Source: JBOGNO01 sp050747245
GTDB lineage: Bacteria > Acidobacteriota > Terriglobia > Acidiferrales > UBA7541
DNA: 64,000 bases
NCBI GenBank assembly: GCA_050747245.1
Contig: JBOGNO010000010.1
Coordinates: 94,154 to 158,153 of the forward strand
Direction of reading: 5' to 3'
Part shown: in pieces, positions 14,967-23,541 of the stretch
Layout: each line of letters opens with the position of its first letter
How positions within the stretch are numbered: the first letter of the stretch is position 1
The notes under the pieces: model-generated
Seen by the model: the letters and a program-made list of their open reading frames with translations, nothing else
Told to the model about the DNA's origin: nothing
Database searches by the model: none
Position numbers and translations under genes: made by a program

Positions 14967-15401
14967 ATGAACGAGAACTGCCGTCAGATTCTAGAAATGC
15001 TTTCGGAAAACAAGATTACCGCCGATGAAGCCGAGCGGCTCATCGCCGCGCTGGAGCAGGGAGAGCCCGCCGCACCAACGCCCGCCCATTCGGAACCTTC
15101 CGCGAAGCCACGGCCGAAATACTTACGTGTCCTCGTGGATTCAACCTCAGGTTCCCGGGGTGGACCTACCAAGGTAAATATACGTGTGCCACTGCAATTG
15201 CTTCGCGCCGGAGTTAAGCTGGCGAATTTGATTCCCGTTCAAGCGCGCGTGCACGTGAACAGCGCCATGCGCGAACACGGCATGCAAATCGATCTTTCGC
15301 AGCTCAAGCCGGAGAACCTGGAAGAAATCGTTGAACAGTTCAACGATTTCACCATGGACGTGGATGACAAGGATGTGAAAGTTCGACTGTTTTGTGAATG
15401 A
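14967..15401 (+). CDS. SHOCT-like / YvlB-N-type protein
   Basis: The 144-residue product starts 9 nt after the previous gene with a GGAGGAAGAG ribosome binding site. Residues 1-35 (ILEMLSENKITADEAERLIAAL) are the short SHOCT-like helical hairpin found at the start of YvlB/LiaX-type proteins. A Pro/Ala-rich linker follows (about 33-50), then a compact domain (about 52-144) with RVPLQLLRAGVKLANLIPVQ and a C-terminal acidic strand. In Firmicutes, proteins with this hairpin work in envelope-stress sensing. That role here is inference from family and operon. Confidence 0.8.
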   Translation: MNENCRQILEMLSENKITADEAERLIAALEQGEPAAPTPAHSEPSAKPRPKYLRVLVDSTSGSRGGPTKVNIRVPLQLLRAGVKLANLIPVQARVHVNSAMREHGMQIDLSQLKPENLEEIVEQFNDFTMDVDDKDVKVRLFCE

Positions 15402-15473
15402 CTGCGGTTCCCTCACGAGTCGGAACGAAGCAGCTTACGCTCAGGAAACGTTTATGCCGGAGGTTGATCCAAG

Positions 15474-15641
15474 GTGAGAGATCGCGTTTTCATACCGTTG
15501 CTCTTCGCAGGTTTTCTCGCGGGAGTCGCGTGCCTCGGGTTTCTCATGCCTCACGCTTTCGCCTGGCCCCTGAAGCTCGCCATGCGCCTCGTGATTGTGT
15601 GTCTCGTTGTTGGATCGCAGTTGGTTCTCAAAGTATTCTGA
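15474..15641 (+). CDS. Small two-helix membrane protein, 55 residues
   Basis: A GTG start at 15474 is preceded by GGAGG (15459-15463, about 10 nt away). The 55-codon frame ends at TGA 15639-15641. It encodes a short basic N-terminus (MRDRV), a hydrophobic segment FIPLLFAGFLAGVACLGFLM, a short polar/aromatic turn, and a second segment MRLVIVCLVVGSQLVLKVF. This coherent two-helix hairpin sits 72 nt after the SHOCT-like gene on the same strand, so it is probably the fourth gene of that operon. The family is unknown. Confidence 0.55.
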   Translation: MRDRVFIPLLFAGFLAGVACLGFLMPHAFAWPLKLAMRLVIVCLVVGSQLVLKVF

Positions 15642-15710
15642 TTGTCGCAGCATCAGAACGGCAGAAACGCCCGCAGGATGCCGAAGAAACCGGCCAGATG
15701 AGGCAAAACG

Positions 15711-15740
15711 CTGGAAACGCGGGCCAAATTCCGCTATAAT
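15711..15740 (+). promoter_or_regulatory. Putative rplS promoter
   Basis: A perfect -10 TATAAT (15735-15740) has a weak -35 CTGGAA 18 bp upstream. It lies about 58 bp before the rplS ATG and is the only promoter-like sequence in this intergenic gap. Confidence 0.5.
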
Positions 15741-15798
15741 ATTGAATTGTCCACAAAGAGCTGGCCCCACCTGAGCGGGTCTGCCGGGAACAATTCAA

Positions 15799-16188
15799 AT
15801 GAACCGCACGCTCGAAAAGGCATACGAGTCACACTTGCGCAAAGATATTCCTGCATTCAACCCGGGCGACACAGTTCGCGTGTACGTGCGCTTGAAGGAA
15901 GGCGAAGAGGGAAAAGAGCGCCTCCAGCCGTTCGAAGGCGTGGTGATCAGCCGCCGCGGCCGCTCCATTTCCTCGAGCTTTACAGTGCGGCGCGTGAGCT
16001 TCGGCATCGGGGTGGAACGCATTTTCCCCGTACATTCCCCGGTCATCAGTTCGATTGAAGTTCTCCGTCAGGGCCGTGTGCGCCGCGCCAAGCTCTACTA
16101 CCTGCGCGGATTGAAAGGCAAAGCGGCGCGAATCAAGCGCGCCGAGCGCGCCGCGGAAGTTCCCGCCACGAAAGAATCGGCCGAATGA
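15799..16188 (+). CDS. rplS: 50S ribosomal protein L19
   Basis: L19 sits at the 30S-50S interface. The 129-residue product contains the family motifs FNPGDTVRVYVRLKEGEEGKERLQPFEG, VVISRRGRSISSSFTVRRVS and VERIFPVHSPVI. It also has RRAKLYYLRGLKGKAARIK and a slightly longer basic/acidic tail than E. coli L19 (114 residues). It normally follows trmD directly. Here a 1.7-kb insertion (HAD gene plus DUF2089 operon) separates the two. Confidence 0.97.
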   Translation: MNRTLEKAYESHLRKDIPAFNPGDTVRVYVRLKEGEEGKERLQPFEGVVISRRGRSISSSFTVRRVSFGIGVERIFPVHSPVISSIEVLRQGRVRRAKLYYLRGLKGKAARIKRAERAAEVPATKESAE

Positions 16189-16313
16189 CCGGCCGCGAAC
16201 ACGCACCATTTTCAAAATTCCAGCCGTCAGTAAAATTCCGCACCTAACTCTTTGCGCGCATTTCCACAGCCCGTTCCTCTGGTCTCGCACCGCCGTGCTA
16301 GAATTTCGCTGTT

Positions 16314-16988
16314 TTGAGTCGCCGCTGCTCTTCGAGACACGAACGGGCCGCGCGCCAGCATGGATGGCTGCGCATCGCCGGAATTGACGAAGCAGGGCGC
16401 GGCTCTCTCTTTGGTCCGGTGGTAGCTGCAGCAGTTCTGTTGAATCCGCGCCGCCGCATCCACGGTCTAGACGATTCCAAGAAGCTCACGCCGGAACGCC
16501 GCGAAGAACTGGCCCAGCGCATCCGGCAACATGCCCTTGCCTGGGCCGTCGCCGAGGTGGATGCCAGTCGCATCGATGCGTGGAACATCTACCAAGCGAG
16601 CCGGCAGGCGATGCTCGCCGCAGTACTCCGGCTGAATCCCGTGCCAGACTATCTTCTCCTCGACGCTATGGAAATTGATTTGCCCATAGAGCAGAAAGCG
16701 CTTATCCACGGGGATGCAAGATCGATTTCGATTGCCGCGGCTTCCATTTTAGCGAAGACCGACCGCGACCGCCTCATGCGTGAGTTTGACGAACTGTATC
16801 CGCAATATGGGCTGGCGCAGAATAAGGGCTATGGAACGCCTGATCATCTCCAAGCCTTGCGCCGGTACGGCCCTTCGCCGTTGCACCGGTATTCCTTCAC
16901 ACCAGTGCGCGAGGTCATGTGCTGGGCCGCGGGCGCCACACAGGTGGCGCTGCCTCTCGCCGCCGCATCGGCCTCGGCAGCCGAGTGA
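16314..16988 (+). CDS. rnhB: Ribonuclease HII
   Basis: RNase HII cleaves RNA in RNA-DNA hybrids and at misincorporated ribonucleotides. The 224-residue product has the catalytic Asp-Glu of GIDEAGRGSLFGPVVAAAV (about 23-41), DSKKLTPERREELAQRI, the third acidic residue in DYLLLDAMEI, and SIAAASILAKTDRDRLM with the fourth carboxylate. The C-terminal HRYSFTPVREV is also typical. The frame offers only TTG (16314) as a start before the conserved core; its first ~15 residues are Arg-rich. The last residues (AAASASAAE) are low-complexity. Confidence 0.93.
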   Translation: MSRRCSSRHERAARQHGWLRIAGIDEAGRGSLFGPVVAAAVLLNPRRRIHGLDDSKKLTPERREELAQRIRQHALAWAVAEVDASRIDAWNIYQASRQAMLAAVLRLNPVPDYLLLDAMEIDLPIEQKALIHGDARSISIAAASILAKTDRDRLMREFDELYPQYGLAQNKGYGTPDHLQALRRYGPSPLHRYSFTPVREVMCWAAGATQVALPLAAASASAAE

Positions 16989-17061
16989 ACTTCCGCACGG
17001 CGGTGTTGTCATCTTTCGAACTCTCCCTCGGGCGTTTCGTTGACCCCGCTTTTTTCCGCGT

Positions 17062-17077
17062 GCTAACGTAAGTTAGC
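17062..17077. promoter_or_regulatory. Palindromic operator candidate upstream of the TPR gene
   Basis: GCTAACGTAAGTTAGC is a 6-bp-arm inverted repeat with a 4-bp centre, 76 bp before the ATG at 17153. A closely related sequence (ATTAACCTAAGTTAAT) occurs at 54792-54807 in front of the TonB-dependent receptor, sharing TAAC-N-TAAGTTA. This suggests a shared regulator site. Confidence 0.45.
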
Positions 17078-17152
17078 TTCTGTCCGTCTAGCTCGTGCTT
17101 CACGGCCCTCGCCGCGCACCGGAGCCAGCGGGACGGGGATCTCGACCAGACC

Positions 17153-19837
17153 ATGGCCTCGCAAAAGACTAAAGCCGTCGAATCCGCTGTTAAATTTCTC
17201 AGCCAGGGAAAATTGAGCGAAGCCGTGGGCGAATACCAGAAGGCCCTGCGCGCGGACCCCAAGGACCAGAACATCCTGATGACCCTGGGCGACCTATTCG
17301 TCCGGCAGGGGGACACTCGCCAGGCCATTGAGTGTTTTGAGAAACTCGCCGATTTTTATTTGCAGGATGGTTTTAACAGCAAAGCTATCGCGATTTACAA
17401 GAAGATTGCAAAACTTTGCCCCTCAGAAACCGGGCCGCTCGAACGCCTGGCCGAACTTTACGTCCAGCAGGGTGTGCTAAGCGAAGCGCGGCCGATTTTC
17501 CTGCAACTCGCGGAGATCCACTGGAAGGCTGGCCAGGCGCAGCGCGCGGCAGAAACGCTGCGTCGTCTGCTGGAGGTTGAGCCGGAAAATCCGCGCGTCC
17601 TCCTGCGCCTGGTGGAGATGTCGCAGGGCCTTGGACAAAGGACGGAAGCGGCAAAGACACTTCTCGCCGTCGCCCGCCGACTTCTCGAGAGAGGCGATGT
17701 TCACGAAGTCCAGAAACTGGCGGACAAGGCCCTCGAGCTCGATGGAAACAATATGGAAGCGACCCTCCTGAAAGCTCAGGCGCTTGACACCTCCGCGCAG
17801 TCCGACGCAGCGATCATTCTGCTCGAGGCGGTTCCCGCCGAAATGGCCCCGCGCGTTTCCGATGCGCTTTTCGAATTGTGTCTGAAGGCGAAGAAGAATT
17901 CGCGCGCCGCGGAAATTGCGCTTCGCGATTTTCACTCCGACCCGGCTCAGCACCCCAAGGTTTACAGAGTTGTTTGCGTCATGCTCGACACGGGCGCGGC
18001 AATGGACGCGCTGAACCTTTTGCGCGAGCTTCGCGATCCGATGTTCGAAGCAGGCGAAACTGAAAAACTCGGCCAAGCGCTAGCCTCCGTCGCCGACCAA
18101 TTACCCGGAGAACTCCAGCCACTGGAATGGCTGGTGGAGCTGTATCGTCGCACGGGCGATTCGTTCCGCTTGAAAGCGGCGATGCTGCGCGCCGCGGAAG
18201 CCAGTTTCGTGGCCGGTCAGTTCGATCGCGCCGAGCCGCTCTATGAGGAGATCCTGAAGCGCGACCCGGAAAATGAAAGGCTCCTCGCCCGCATGAGCGA
18301 AATCCGCAATCGCCAGGGGCCTGAGGCACGCGCGGACTCGGAGCGAAGAAACGTCGAGAGCGTGCAGCAGCAACCCGCAGCGGCCGCCGCTCCGCAGGAG
18401 CCCGCCCTTGATGAGGAGACCCAGCGTTTCCTCGCTCAGTCGCTCACCGATGTTGATCTCTTCGCCAGTTATGGCCTTACAGCCAAGGCGCTGGAACTAC
18501 TCGAAAGCGTGCTCGAGCGCGCGCCAACGCACACGCCCGCGCTCGAACGACTCCTCGATATGCACGTCGGCGCGGGCGATGCGGTGCGCACCGTGGAAAT
18601 CGCCGGCAGGCTTGAACGTATCCATCTGGAGCGCGGGAATAAGGAAGTGGCGGAACGCTACACGGAAATGCGTCGTCGCTTCCGTCGTTCAGCCGCGCTG
18701 GGTCCGGATGAAACTGTCTCCGAGGTCGCGGAACCTACTCTTGTGAACTCTGGGGAAGGCGATTCGACCGTCCTTTTCGCGGACGAATCCCAAATCCACG
18801 CGCAGGAGTCTGCTGCCTCCGCTGCAATGAACAGTACGGCCACCGCTCCTGCGCAGCGGCCGGAATTTGAGATTTCGCCTTCAGCGCCAAGTTTCGAGGA
18901 GGACTTCGAAGTCTCCCTCGTCACGGAAGGGAATTCAGCGCCCGAGGCCGAAGCTGCCGTTCCCATTTCCGCCCCTGCGTCACCCGAAGGCGCGGAATCA
19001 GCCGCCGCTTCCTCGAACGGAGAAATTGATCTCTCCGATGAGTGGGAAGCGCTTTCCGCCGAACTGAGCGAGCCAGCCGAACTTTCGATCGCGCCGAATT
19101 CTCCAGCGGCAGAAACAGCTGGCACATCTTCTGCCGTCAAGTCGATTGCAGATCAAGGGGCTATCAACGCAGAGCCCGCCGCTTTCGAACTCGAACTAGT
19201 CGCGGCGAAGAGTAATGCGAAAGCCCGTCAGGCCGAAGAGGCTCCCGCCGCGATGACTGCGGAGACATTTCTCAGCCAGCTAGCTGCCGAAGTGGAGGAC
19301 ATGACTCCACCTGTGACGGAAACCGAGCCATCCGTCGCGAGTTTCGTTCCCATTGTGACCGTGCCCCCTTCGCCCGCGCCCGAATCGCCGAATGAATTGG
19401 GTGATATCTTTCAGGAATTTCGAAGTGAGATGGACACGCCCTCCGACGAAGAGGAAGATCTCGAAACCCACTACAACCTCGGCATTGCTTACCGCGAAAT
19501 GGGTCTGCTTGATGAATCCATCGGTGAATTTCAGCGCGTTGCCAAGGCCATGGAAAGCGGACATCCCTTCCGGTATGCCATGCAGTGCCGCACGCTGCTG
19601 GGGCTTTGCTTCATGGCCAAGGACGAGCCAAAGATTGCAGCACTGTGGTACGAGCGCGCGCTCGCGACGCCCGGACTTGATCAGGAATCTATTCTCGCTT
19701 TGCGATATGATCTCGGAGTGGCTCAGGAGTTGGCCGGAAGCAGGGCCGCGGCGCTGGAGGCTTTCCAGCACGTCTACGCGATGAATATAGACTATCGCGA
19801 CGTGGCCGAGCGCATCGCCGCACTCCAAAAGCACTGA
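17153..19837 (+). CDS. Large tetratricopeptide-repeat protein
   Basis: The 894-residue TPR protein has no signal peptide, so it is probably cytosolic. Residues 1-395 hold about ten TPR-like helix pairs (for example GKLSEAVGEYQKALRADPKD and GFNSKAIAIYKKIAKLCPSE). A Gln/Ala-rich joint follows at about 395-420, more TPRs (FASYGLTAKALELLESVLERAP) at 425-510, and an acidic Ala/Glu/Ser/Pro linker of about 220 residues (530-750). A C-terminal TPR block (LETHYNLGIAYREMGLLDESIGEFQ) completes it. TPR ends joined by a disordered acidic spacer suggest a scaffold. No enzymatic domain is seen. The next small gene starts 7 nt downstream. Confidence 0.85.
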   Translation: MASQKTKAVESAVKFLSQGKLSEAVGEYQKALRADPKDQNILMTLGDLFVRQGDTRQAIECFEKLADFYLQDGFNSKAIAIYKKIAKLCPSETGPLERLAELYVQQGVLSEARPIFLQLAEIHWKAGQAQRAAETLRRLLEVEPENPRVLLRLVEMSQGLGQRTEAAKTLLAVARRLLERGDVHEVQKLADKALELDGNNMEATLLKAQALDTSAQSDAAIILLEAVPAEMAPRVSDALFELCLKAKKNSRAAEIALRDFHSDPAQHPKVYRVVCVMLDTGAAMDALNLLRELRDPMFEAGETEKLGQALASVADQLPGELQPLEWLVELYRRTGDSFRLKAAMLRAAEASFVAGQFDRAEPLYEEILKRDPENERLLARMSEIRNRQGPEARADSERRNVESVQQQPAAAAAPQEPALDEETQRFLAQSLTDVDLFASYGLTAKALELLESVLERAPTHTPALERLLDMHVGAGDAVRTVEIAGRLERIHLERGNKEVAERYTEMRRRFRRSAALGPDETVSEVAEPTLVNSGEGDSTVLFADESQIHAQESAASAAMNSTATAPAQRPEFEISPSAPSFEEDFEVSLVTEGNSAPEAEAAVPISAPASPEGAESAAASSNGEIDLSDEWEALSAELSEPAELSIAPNSPAAETAGTSSAVKSIADQGAINAEPAAFELELVAAKSNAKARQAEEAPAAMTAETFLSQLAAEVEDMTPPVTETEPSVASFVPIVTVPPSPAPESPNELGDIFQEFRSEMDTPSDEEEDLETHYNLGIAYREMGLLDESIGEFQRVAKAMESGHPFRYAMQCRTLLGLCFMAKDEPKIAALWYERALATPGLDQESILALRYDLGVAQELAGSRAAALEAFQHVYAMNIDYRDVAERIAALQKH

Positions 19838-19844
19838 CTCCCGA

Positions 19845-20087
19845 ATGAATCGCCTGCTAGGATTGCTGTTGCTCGTATTGTGGTTGCTCGTGGGCTGGGT
19901 GCTCATCGTCGCGCCCTGGTCCGGTTACTGGGAAAGTAATGTGATTCTCAGCCGCTTCCCAAGTTTGATCCCCGTCCTTCTGAACCCTTATTTCCGCGGA
20001 GCAGTGACCGGCTTGGGCGTTGTTGATGCCGTGCTCGCTACCGAAGCCTTTCGACGAAAATTGGTGACGCTCGCTACCAAGAGTTGA
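19845..20087 (+). CDS. Small membrane protein, 80 residues
   Basis: The ATG at 19845 is 7 nt after the TPR gene stop, and the frame ends 1 nt before thiE, so it sits inside a tight operon. The N-terminal hydrophobic segment (LLGLLLLVLWLLVGWVLIVAPW) is followed by a polar stretch with YWESNVILSRFPSL and a second, weaker hydrophobic region (GAVTGLGVVDAVLATEAF). The C-terminus is basic. No family is recognised. Operon position argues that it is translated. Confidence 0.7.
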   Translation: MNRLLGLLLLVLWLLVGWVLIVAPWSGYWESNVILSRFPSLIPVLLNPYFRGAVTGLGVVDAVLATEAFRRKLVTLATKS

Positions 20088-20088
20088 C

Positions 20089-20742
20089 GTGAAAATAATT
20101 TGTTATGTCACGGACCGCCGGCAACTCGAGCCGGATCGCGCTACGCGTGACCTAATTCCACCGATTCTCGCATCCGTGTTTGCTGGTGTGGATTGGATTC
20201 AAATTCGAGAGAAGGATCTCTCCGCGCGGGAATTGCTCGCCGTGGCACGGGACGCTGTCACACTTGCGGGCCGCGGGACGCGCGTCCTCATCAATGATCG
20301 GCTCGATGTAGCGCTTGCTGCGGGTGCCGCAGGAGTGCACCTAGGAGACGAATCCTTTCCTCCCGACGTCGTTCTCCGGTGGTGCCGCGGAGACCATGTC
20401 CCGCCGGATTTTCTCGTGGGCGTTTCCTGCCATAACGCCCAGCAGGTCGAGGAGGCTCAAAAAGCCGGAGCTAGCTATGCATTCTTTGGTCCCATCTTCG
20501 AAACACCATCGAAGGCCGTGTTTGGCCCGCCAGTGGGAATCGAGCGCCTCGCTGAAGTTTGTCGTGCGGCGCGCATCCCCACCCTAGCCATTGGCGGGAT
20601 TAACGCGGAGAATGCAGCGAGATGTTATTCCGCTGGCGCCGCCGGGATCGCCGCCATCCGGCTATTTCAGGACGCCGCGAATCTCGCCGAGGTTGTTGGC
20701 GCCCTCCGCCAAGCGGACGAAAGTTGCAGTTCTGAGAAGTGA
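20089..20742 (+). CDS. thiE: Thiamine-phosphate synthase
   Basis: ThiE joins hydroxymethylpyrimidine diphosphate with thiazole phosphate to make thiamine phosphate. The 217-residue TIM-barrel protein shows VDWIQIREKDLSARELL (pyrophosphate/Mg contact), VLINDRLDVALAAGAAGVHLG, VGVSCHNAQQVEEAQKAGASYAFFGPIFETPSK, and the phosphate-binding IPTLAIGGINAEN...GAAGIAAI. It starts at GTG 20089, 1 nt after the upstream stop, so translation is likely coupled. The extra TyrPhe-rich FFGPIFETPSK is normal for the family. No TPP riboswitch is visible nearby. Confidence 0.94.
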   Translation: MKIICYVTDRRQLEPDRATRDLIPPILASVFAGVDWIQIREKDLSARELLAVARDAVTLAGRGTRVLINDRLDVALAAGAAGVHLGDESFPPDVVLRWCRGDHVPPDFLVGVSCHNAQQVEEAQKAGASYAFFGPIFETPSKAVFGPPVGIERLAEVCRAARIPTLAIGGINAENAARCYSAGAAGIAAIRLFQDAANLAEVVGALRQADESCSSEK

Positions 20743-20811
20743 CCGGCCAGCGGACATTTCTGGTGGGCTTCATAATTTTCTGGAGAAGTTGCGGGGGGCC
20801 TAACCTTACGA

Positions 20812-21873
20812 TTATGCGCCCAGCCACCGGCCGACCGGCTGCCACGGCTCGATGTGGTCGCACACGACTTTAATGCTGGCGGTGATGGGAATCGCCAGCA
20901 ACAAACCCGGCGCTCCCCACATCCACCCCCAAAACAGAATCGAGATGGTCACGGCCACGGCATTTAATTGAACGCGCCGCCCCACCAGCAAGGGGAACAG
21001 CACGTTTGCGGCGAGCAGGTGGAAGACACTGAGCATGCCGAGGATCAGCGCGAAATCTGCTAAGTGAAAGGATAGCTTCAGGCCAATCAAGATTGGCGGA
21101 AACCAGGCCAGAACCACGCCGAGGTAGGGCACCAGGTTTAGCATCCCGGAAACGAGCGCGGTTAGAAACGAGTAGTCCATTCCCATGGCCCAAAAAAGCA
21201 GCCACGAAGCGAGCACCAGCATCGCACCAACGATCATCGTCCCCACCACGTAGCCGCGCAGCACGCTGCCCAGTTGGTCGAGCGTGTTTTTCACTTGCGT
21301 TCGCTCGCTCGAAGGAAATAGCTGCATCGTGGCGTGCCACACTTCGCGCTTTGCCGCGAGCATGAAGAACACGAGGAACGGAACAAACGTCGCCGCGATA
21401 ATTGCAGTGTAGAGTCCGCCCAGGTGCTCAAGGATCGCCGTGCGCGCCGGGTGAGGTTCGGCCACTTCTACCACGTTGTGCCCCGCCGGGTGTTCTTCGG
21501 GAGCGATCTCCGAGGCGCGTTCTTCAAACCGTTCCAGCCGTTGGTTCACGTCGTTGGTGAGACGGTGAAGCGGCTCGCGATATTTTGGCCAGTCCGCGCC
21601 GAACTGGTCGACACGGTCCACCAAAACGTAACCGACCATGCCTAGTCCGGAAAGCATCACTAGCACCACTAGAAACGCCCCGAAGGCCCGTGAAATCTTC
21701 AAGTTTTCGAACAAGACGACCACCGGATCGAGAAAATACGCCAGCAAAACCGAAAAGAGCAGCGTCACCAAGACACTCGAGGCGAGATAACAGAAAGCCA
21801 CGACGATTCCCGCAGCGATAATCCGCTGACTGGGGGTGGAAGGAATATGAATTCGAACGTCTTCTTCGCTCAT
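20812..21873 (-). CDS. AI-2E family transporter (PerM/YdiK type)
   Basis: The 353-residue polytopic inner-membrane protein starts at ATG 21873 (MSEEDVRIHIPS). Two to three N-terminal helices (IIAAGIVVAFCYLASSVLVTLLFSVLLAYFLDP) are followed by a soluble coiled segment (about 105-150) and four to five further helices. The LVPYLGVVLAWFPPILIGL motif near residue 250 and LLFWAMGMDYSFLTALVSGML are characteristic. Members act as exporters or Na+/H+ antiporters; the AI-2 export role of the prototype cannot be assumed. It is convergent with thiE and divergent from glmM. Confidence 0.88.
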   Translation of the reverse strand: MSEEDVRIHIPSTPSQRIIAAGIVVAFCYLASSVLVTLLFSVLLAYFLDPVVVLFENLKISRAFGAFLVVLVMLSGLGMVGYVLVDRVDQFGADWPKYREPLHRLTNDVNQRLERFEERASEIAPEEHPAGHNVVEVAEPHPARTAILEHLGGLYTAIIAATFVPFLVFFMLAAKREVWHATMQLFPSSERTQVKNTLDQLGSVLRGYVVGTMIVGAMLVLASWLLFWAMGMDYSFLTALVSGMLNLVPYLGVVLAWFPPILIGLKLSFHLADFALILGMLSVFHLLAANVLFPLLVGRRVQLNAVAVTISILFWGWMWGAPGLLLAIPITASIKVVCDHIEPWQPVGRWLGA

Positions 21874-22117
21874 GGTTTGCAAGGCGCAAAACGCGCACGG
21901 TTAAGATACCACACGAACTTTTCTCAGTGGCGCCCGCCCAATTGGTTGATGCTCGAATGAGAATAGCCCGATGACTAGCACGATTATCATCGGCACTCCG
22001 TTTCACCGGGACATGCGTTGTCGGTTCGGCCACGCCGCGTCCGAGCCTTGGAGGCCGCCCGTAGGGCACATGCTAGAATTTTACTTTCCTTCCGCGGATC
22101 AATTCCCGCGTAAGAAA

Positions 22118-23458
22118 ATGGCCAAACAACTTTTCGGCACCGACGGCATCCGCGGGATCCCGGGACAATTTCCGCTCGACGACGCTACGCTCGACCGCGC
22201 CGGAGGCGCGTTGGGAGAATATGTTCGCGAGCACACCCTGCACCCCCGCGTGCTGATCGGCATGGACACCCGCGAATCGGGTCCACACATCGCCGCGCGC
22301 ATCGCCCACGGTCTTGCGTCCGCAGGCTCCGAGCCCATTTTTGCGGGCGTGCTCACCACTCCGGGCGTTGCCTGGCTCGTTTGCCACAATGATTTCGCTG
22401 GAGGCGTGGTGATTTCGGCTTCCCACAATCCCTACCACGACAACGGCGTAAAACTCATCGCATCCACGGGAATGAAATTTCCCGACCAAGTCGAGGAAGA
22501 AATCGAAGGGCTGATGGCGCGCCGCGCCCCGCTCGACACGGCCAACCCCGCAAAACTTGTCGCGCAGGAGAATTTACACGCGGAGTATATCGCCGGCCTG
22601 AAGAAGGCTCTCTGTACTGGGGCGAGCCTTGCCGGAATGAGAATCGTTCTTGATTGTGCCAATGGCGCGGCTTCGCATCTTGCCCCAGAGCTCTTCCGTT
22701 CGCTCGGCGCCGAAGTGATGGCCATCAACGCGCAGCCGGACGGAAAAAATATTAACGCCAGCTGCGGCTCCCTACATCCCGAAGGAATGCAGCGCAAAGT
22801 GACCGAATCGCGCGCCGATATCGGTGTCGCTTTCGATGGCGACGCCGACCGCGCCATTTTTTCGAGCGCTTCCGGCAAGCTTGTCGATGGCGATGGTGTG
22901 CTCTTCGCGGCGGGAGAGTATTTGAAGGCCACCGGCAAGCTTAAGGGCCCTGCGATTATCGGCACCACGATGGCGAATCTCGGCCTGGAGCGCGCCCTGG
23001 CTGGCGTTGGATTGCATTTTAGGCGGGTGCCGGTCGGCGATCGCTATGTGCTCGAAGAAATGCTCCGCTCTGGCGCCAATCTTGGCGGAGAGCAATCCGG
23101 CCACATCATTTTTCTCGACGATGCCACGACTGGCGACGGGATGTTGACGGCATTGAAGATTGCTTCGCTCGTTTCCTTGCGTGGCCCGCTCGATGAATTG
23201 GTGAAGGAACTAAAGATTTTTCCGCAGACCATCGTTAATGTAAGGGTCCGTTCCAAGCCGCCCCTCGATTCGCTTCCCGAAGTCGCGCGCGAACTCGCCG
23301 CAGCGGAAAAAGCCCTTGGCCAGTCCGGACGCATCGTCCTGCGCTATTCCGGCACCGAGCCGCTGGCGCGCGTCATGGTCGAAGCGGAGGCGGAAAAGGA
23401 TGTCCGCCGCTGGTCCGCATCCGTCGCCGCCGCCCTCCGCTCTTCCATTGGTGCCTAA
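22118..23458 (+). CDS. glmM: Phosphoglucosamine mutase
   Basis: GlmM converts glucosamine-6-phosphate to glucosamine-1-phosphate for UDP-GlcNAc and peptidoglycan synthesis. The 446-residue product starts MAKQLFGTDGIRG at ATG 22118. It has the catalytic phosphoserine loop VVISASHNPYHDNG with the serine at residue 102, the metal-binding DGDADR near 235, the sugar-binding GGEQSGH near 323, and the phosphate-binding RYSGTEP near 406. Upstream in-frame starts (22070, 21971) add non-homologous residues. The TonB-like gene follows by 83 nt on the same strand. Confidence 0.95.
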   Translation: MAKQLFGTDGIRGIPGQFPLDDATLDRAGGALGEYVREHTLHPRVLIGMDTRESGPHIAARIAHGLASAGSEPIFAGVLTTPGVAWLVCHNDFAGGVVISASHNPYHDNGVKLIASTGMKFPDQVEEEIEGLMARRAPLDTANPAKLVAQENLHAEYIAGLKKALCTGASLAGMRIVLDCANGAASHLAPELFRSLGAEVMAINAQPDGKNINASCGSLHPEGMQRKVTESRADIGVAFDGDADRAIFSSASGKLVDGDGVLFAAGEYLKATGKLKGPAIIGTTMANLGLERALAGVGLHFRRVPVGDRYVLEEMLRSGANLGGEQSGHIIFLDDATTGDGMLTALKIASLVSLRGPLDELVKELKIFPQTIVNVRVRSKPPLDSLPEVARELAAAEKALGQSGRIVLRYSGTEPLARVMVEAEAEKDVRRWSASVAAALRSSIGA

Positions 23459-23541
23459 TTCGCTTCGGCATGGAAACGGAGTGCCGTCTTCCGTTAAGAT
23501 CTGCTTTGCAATGACTGAGTCTCTTTCCTAGAAAAGGGGCT

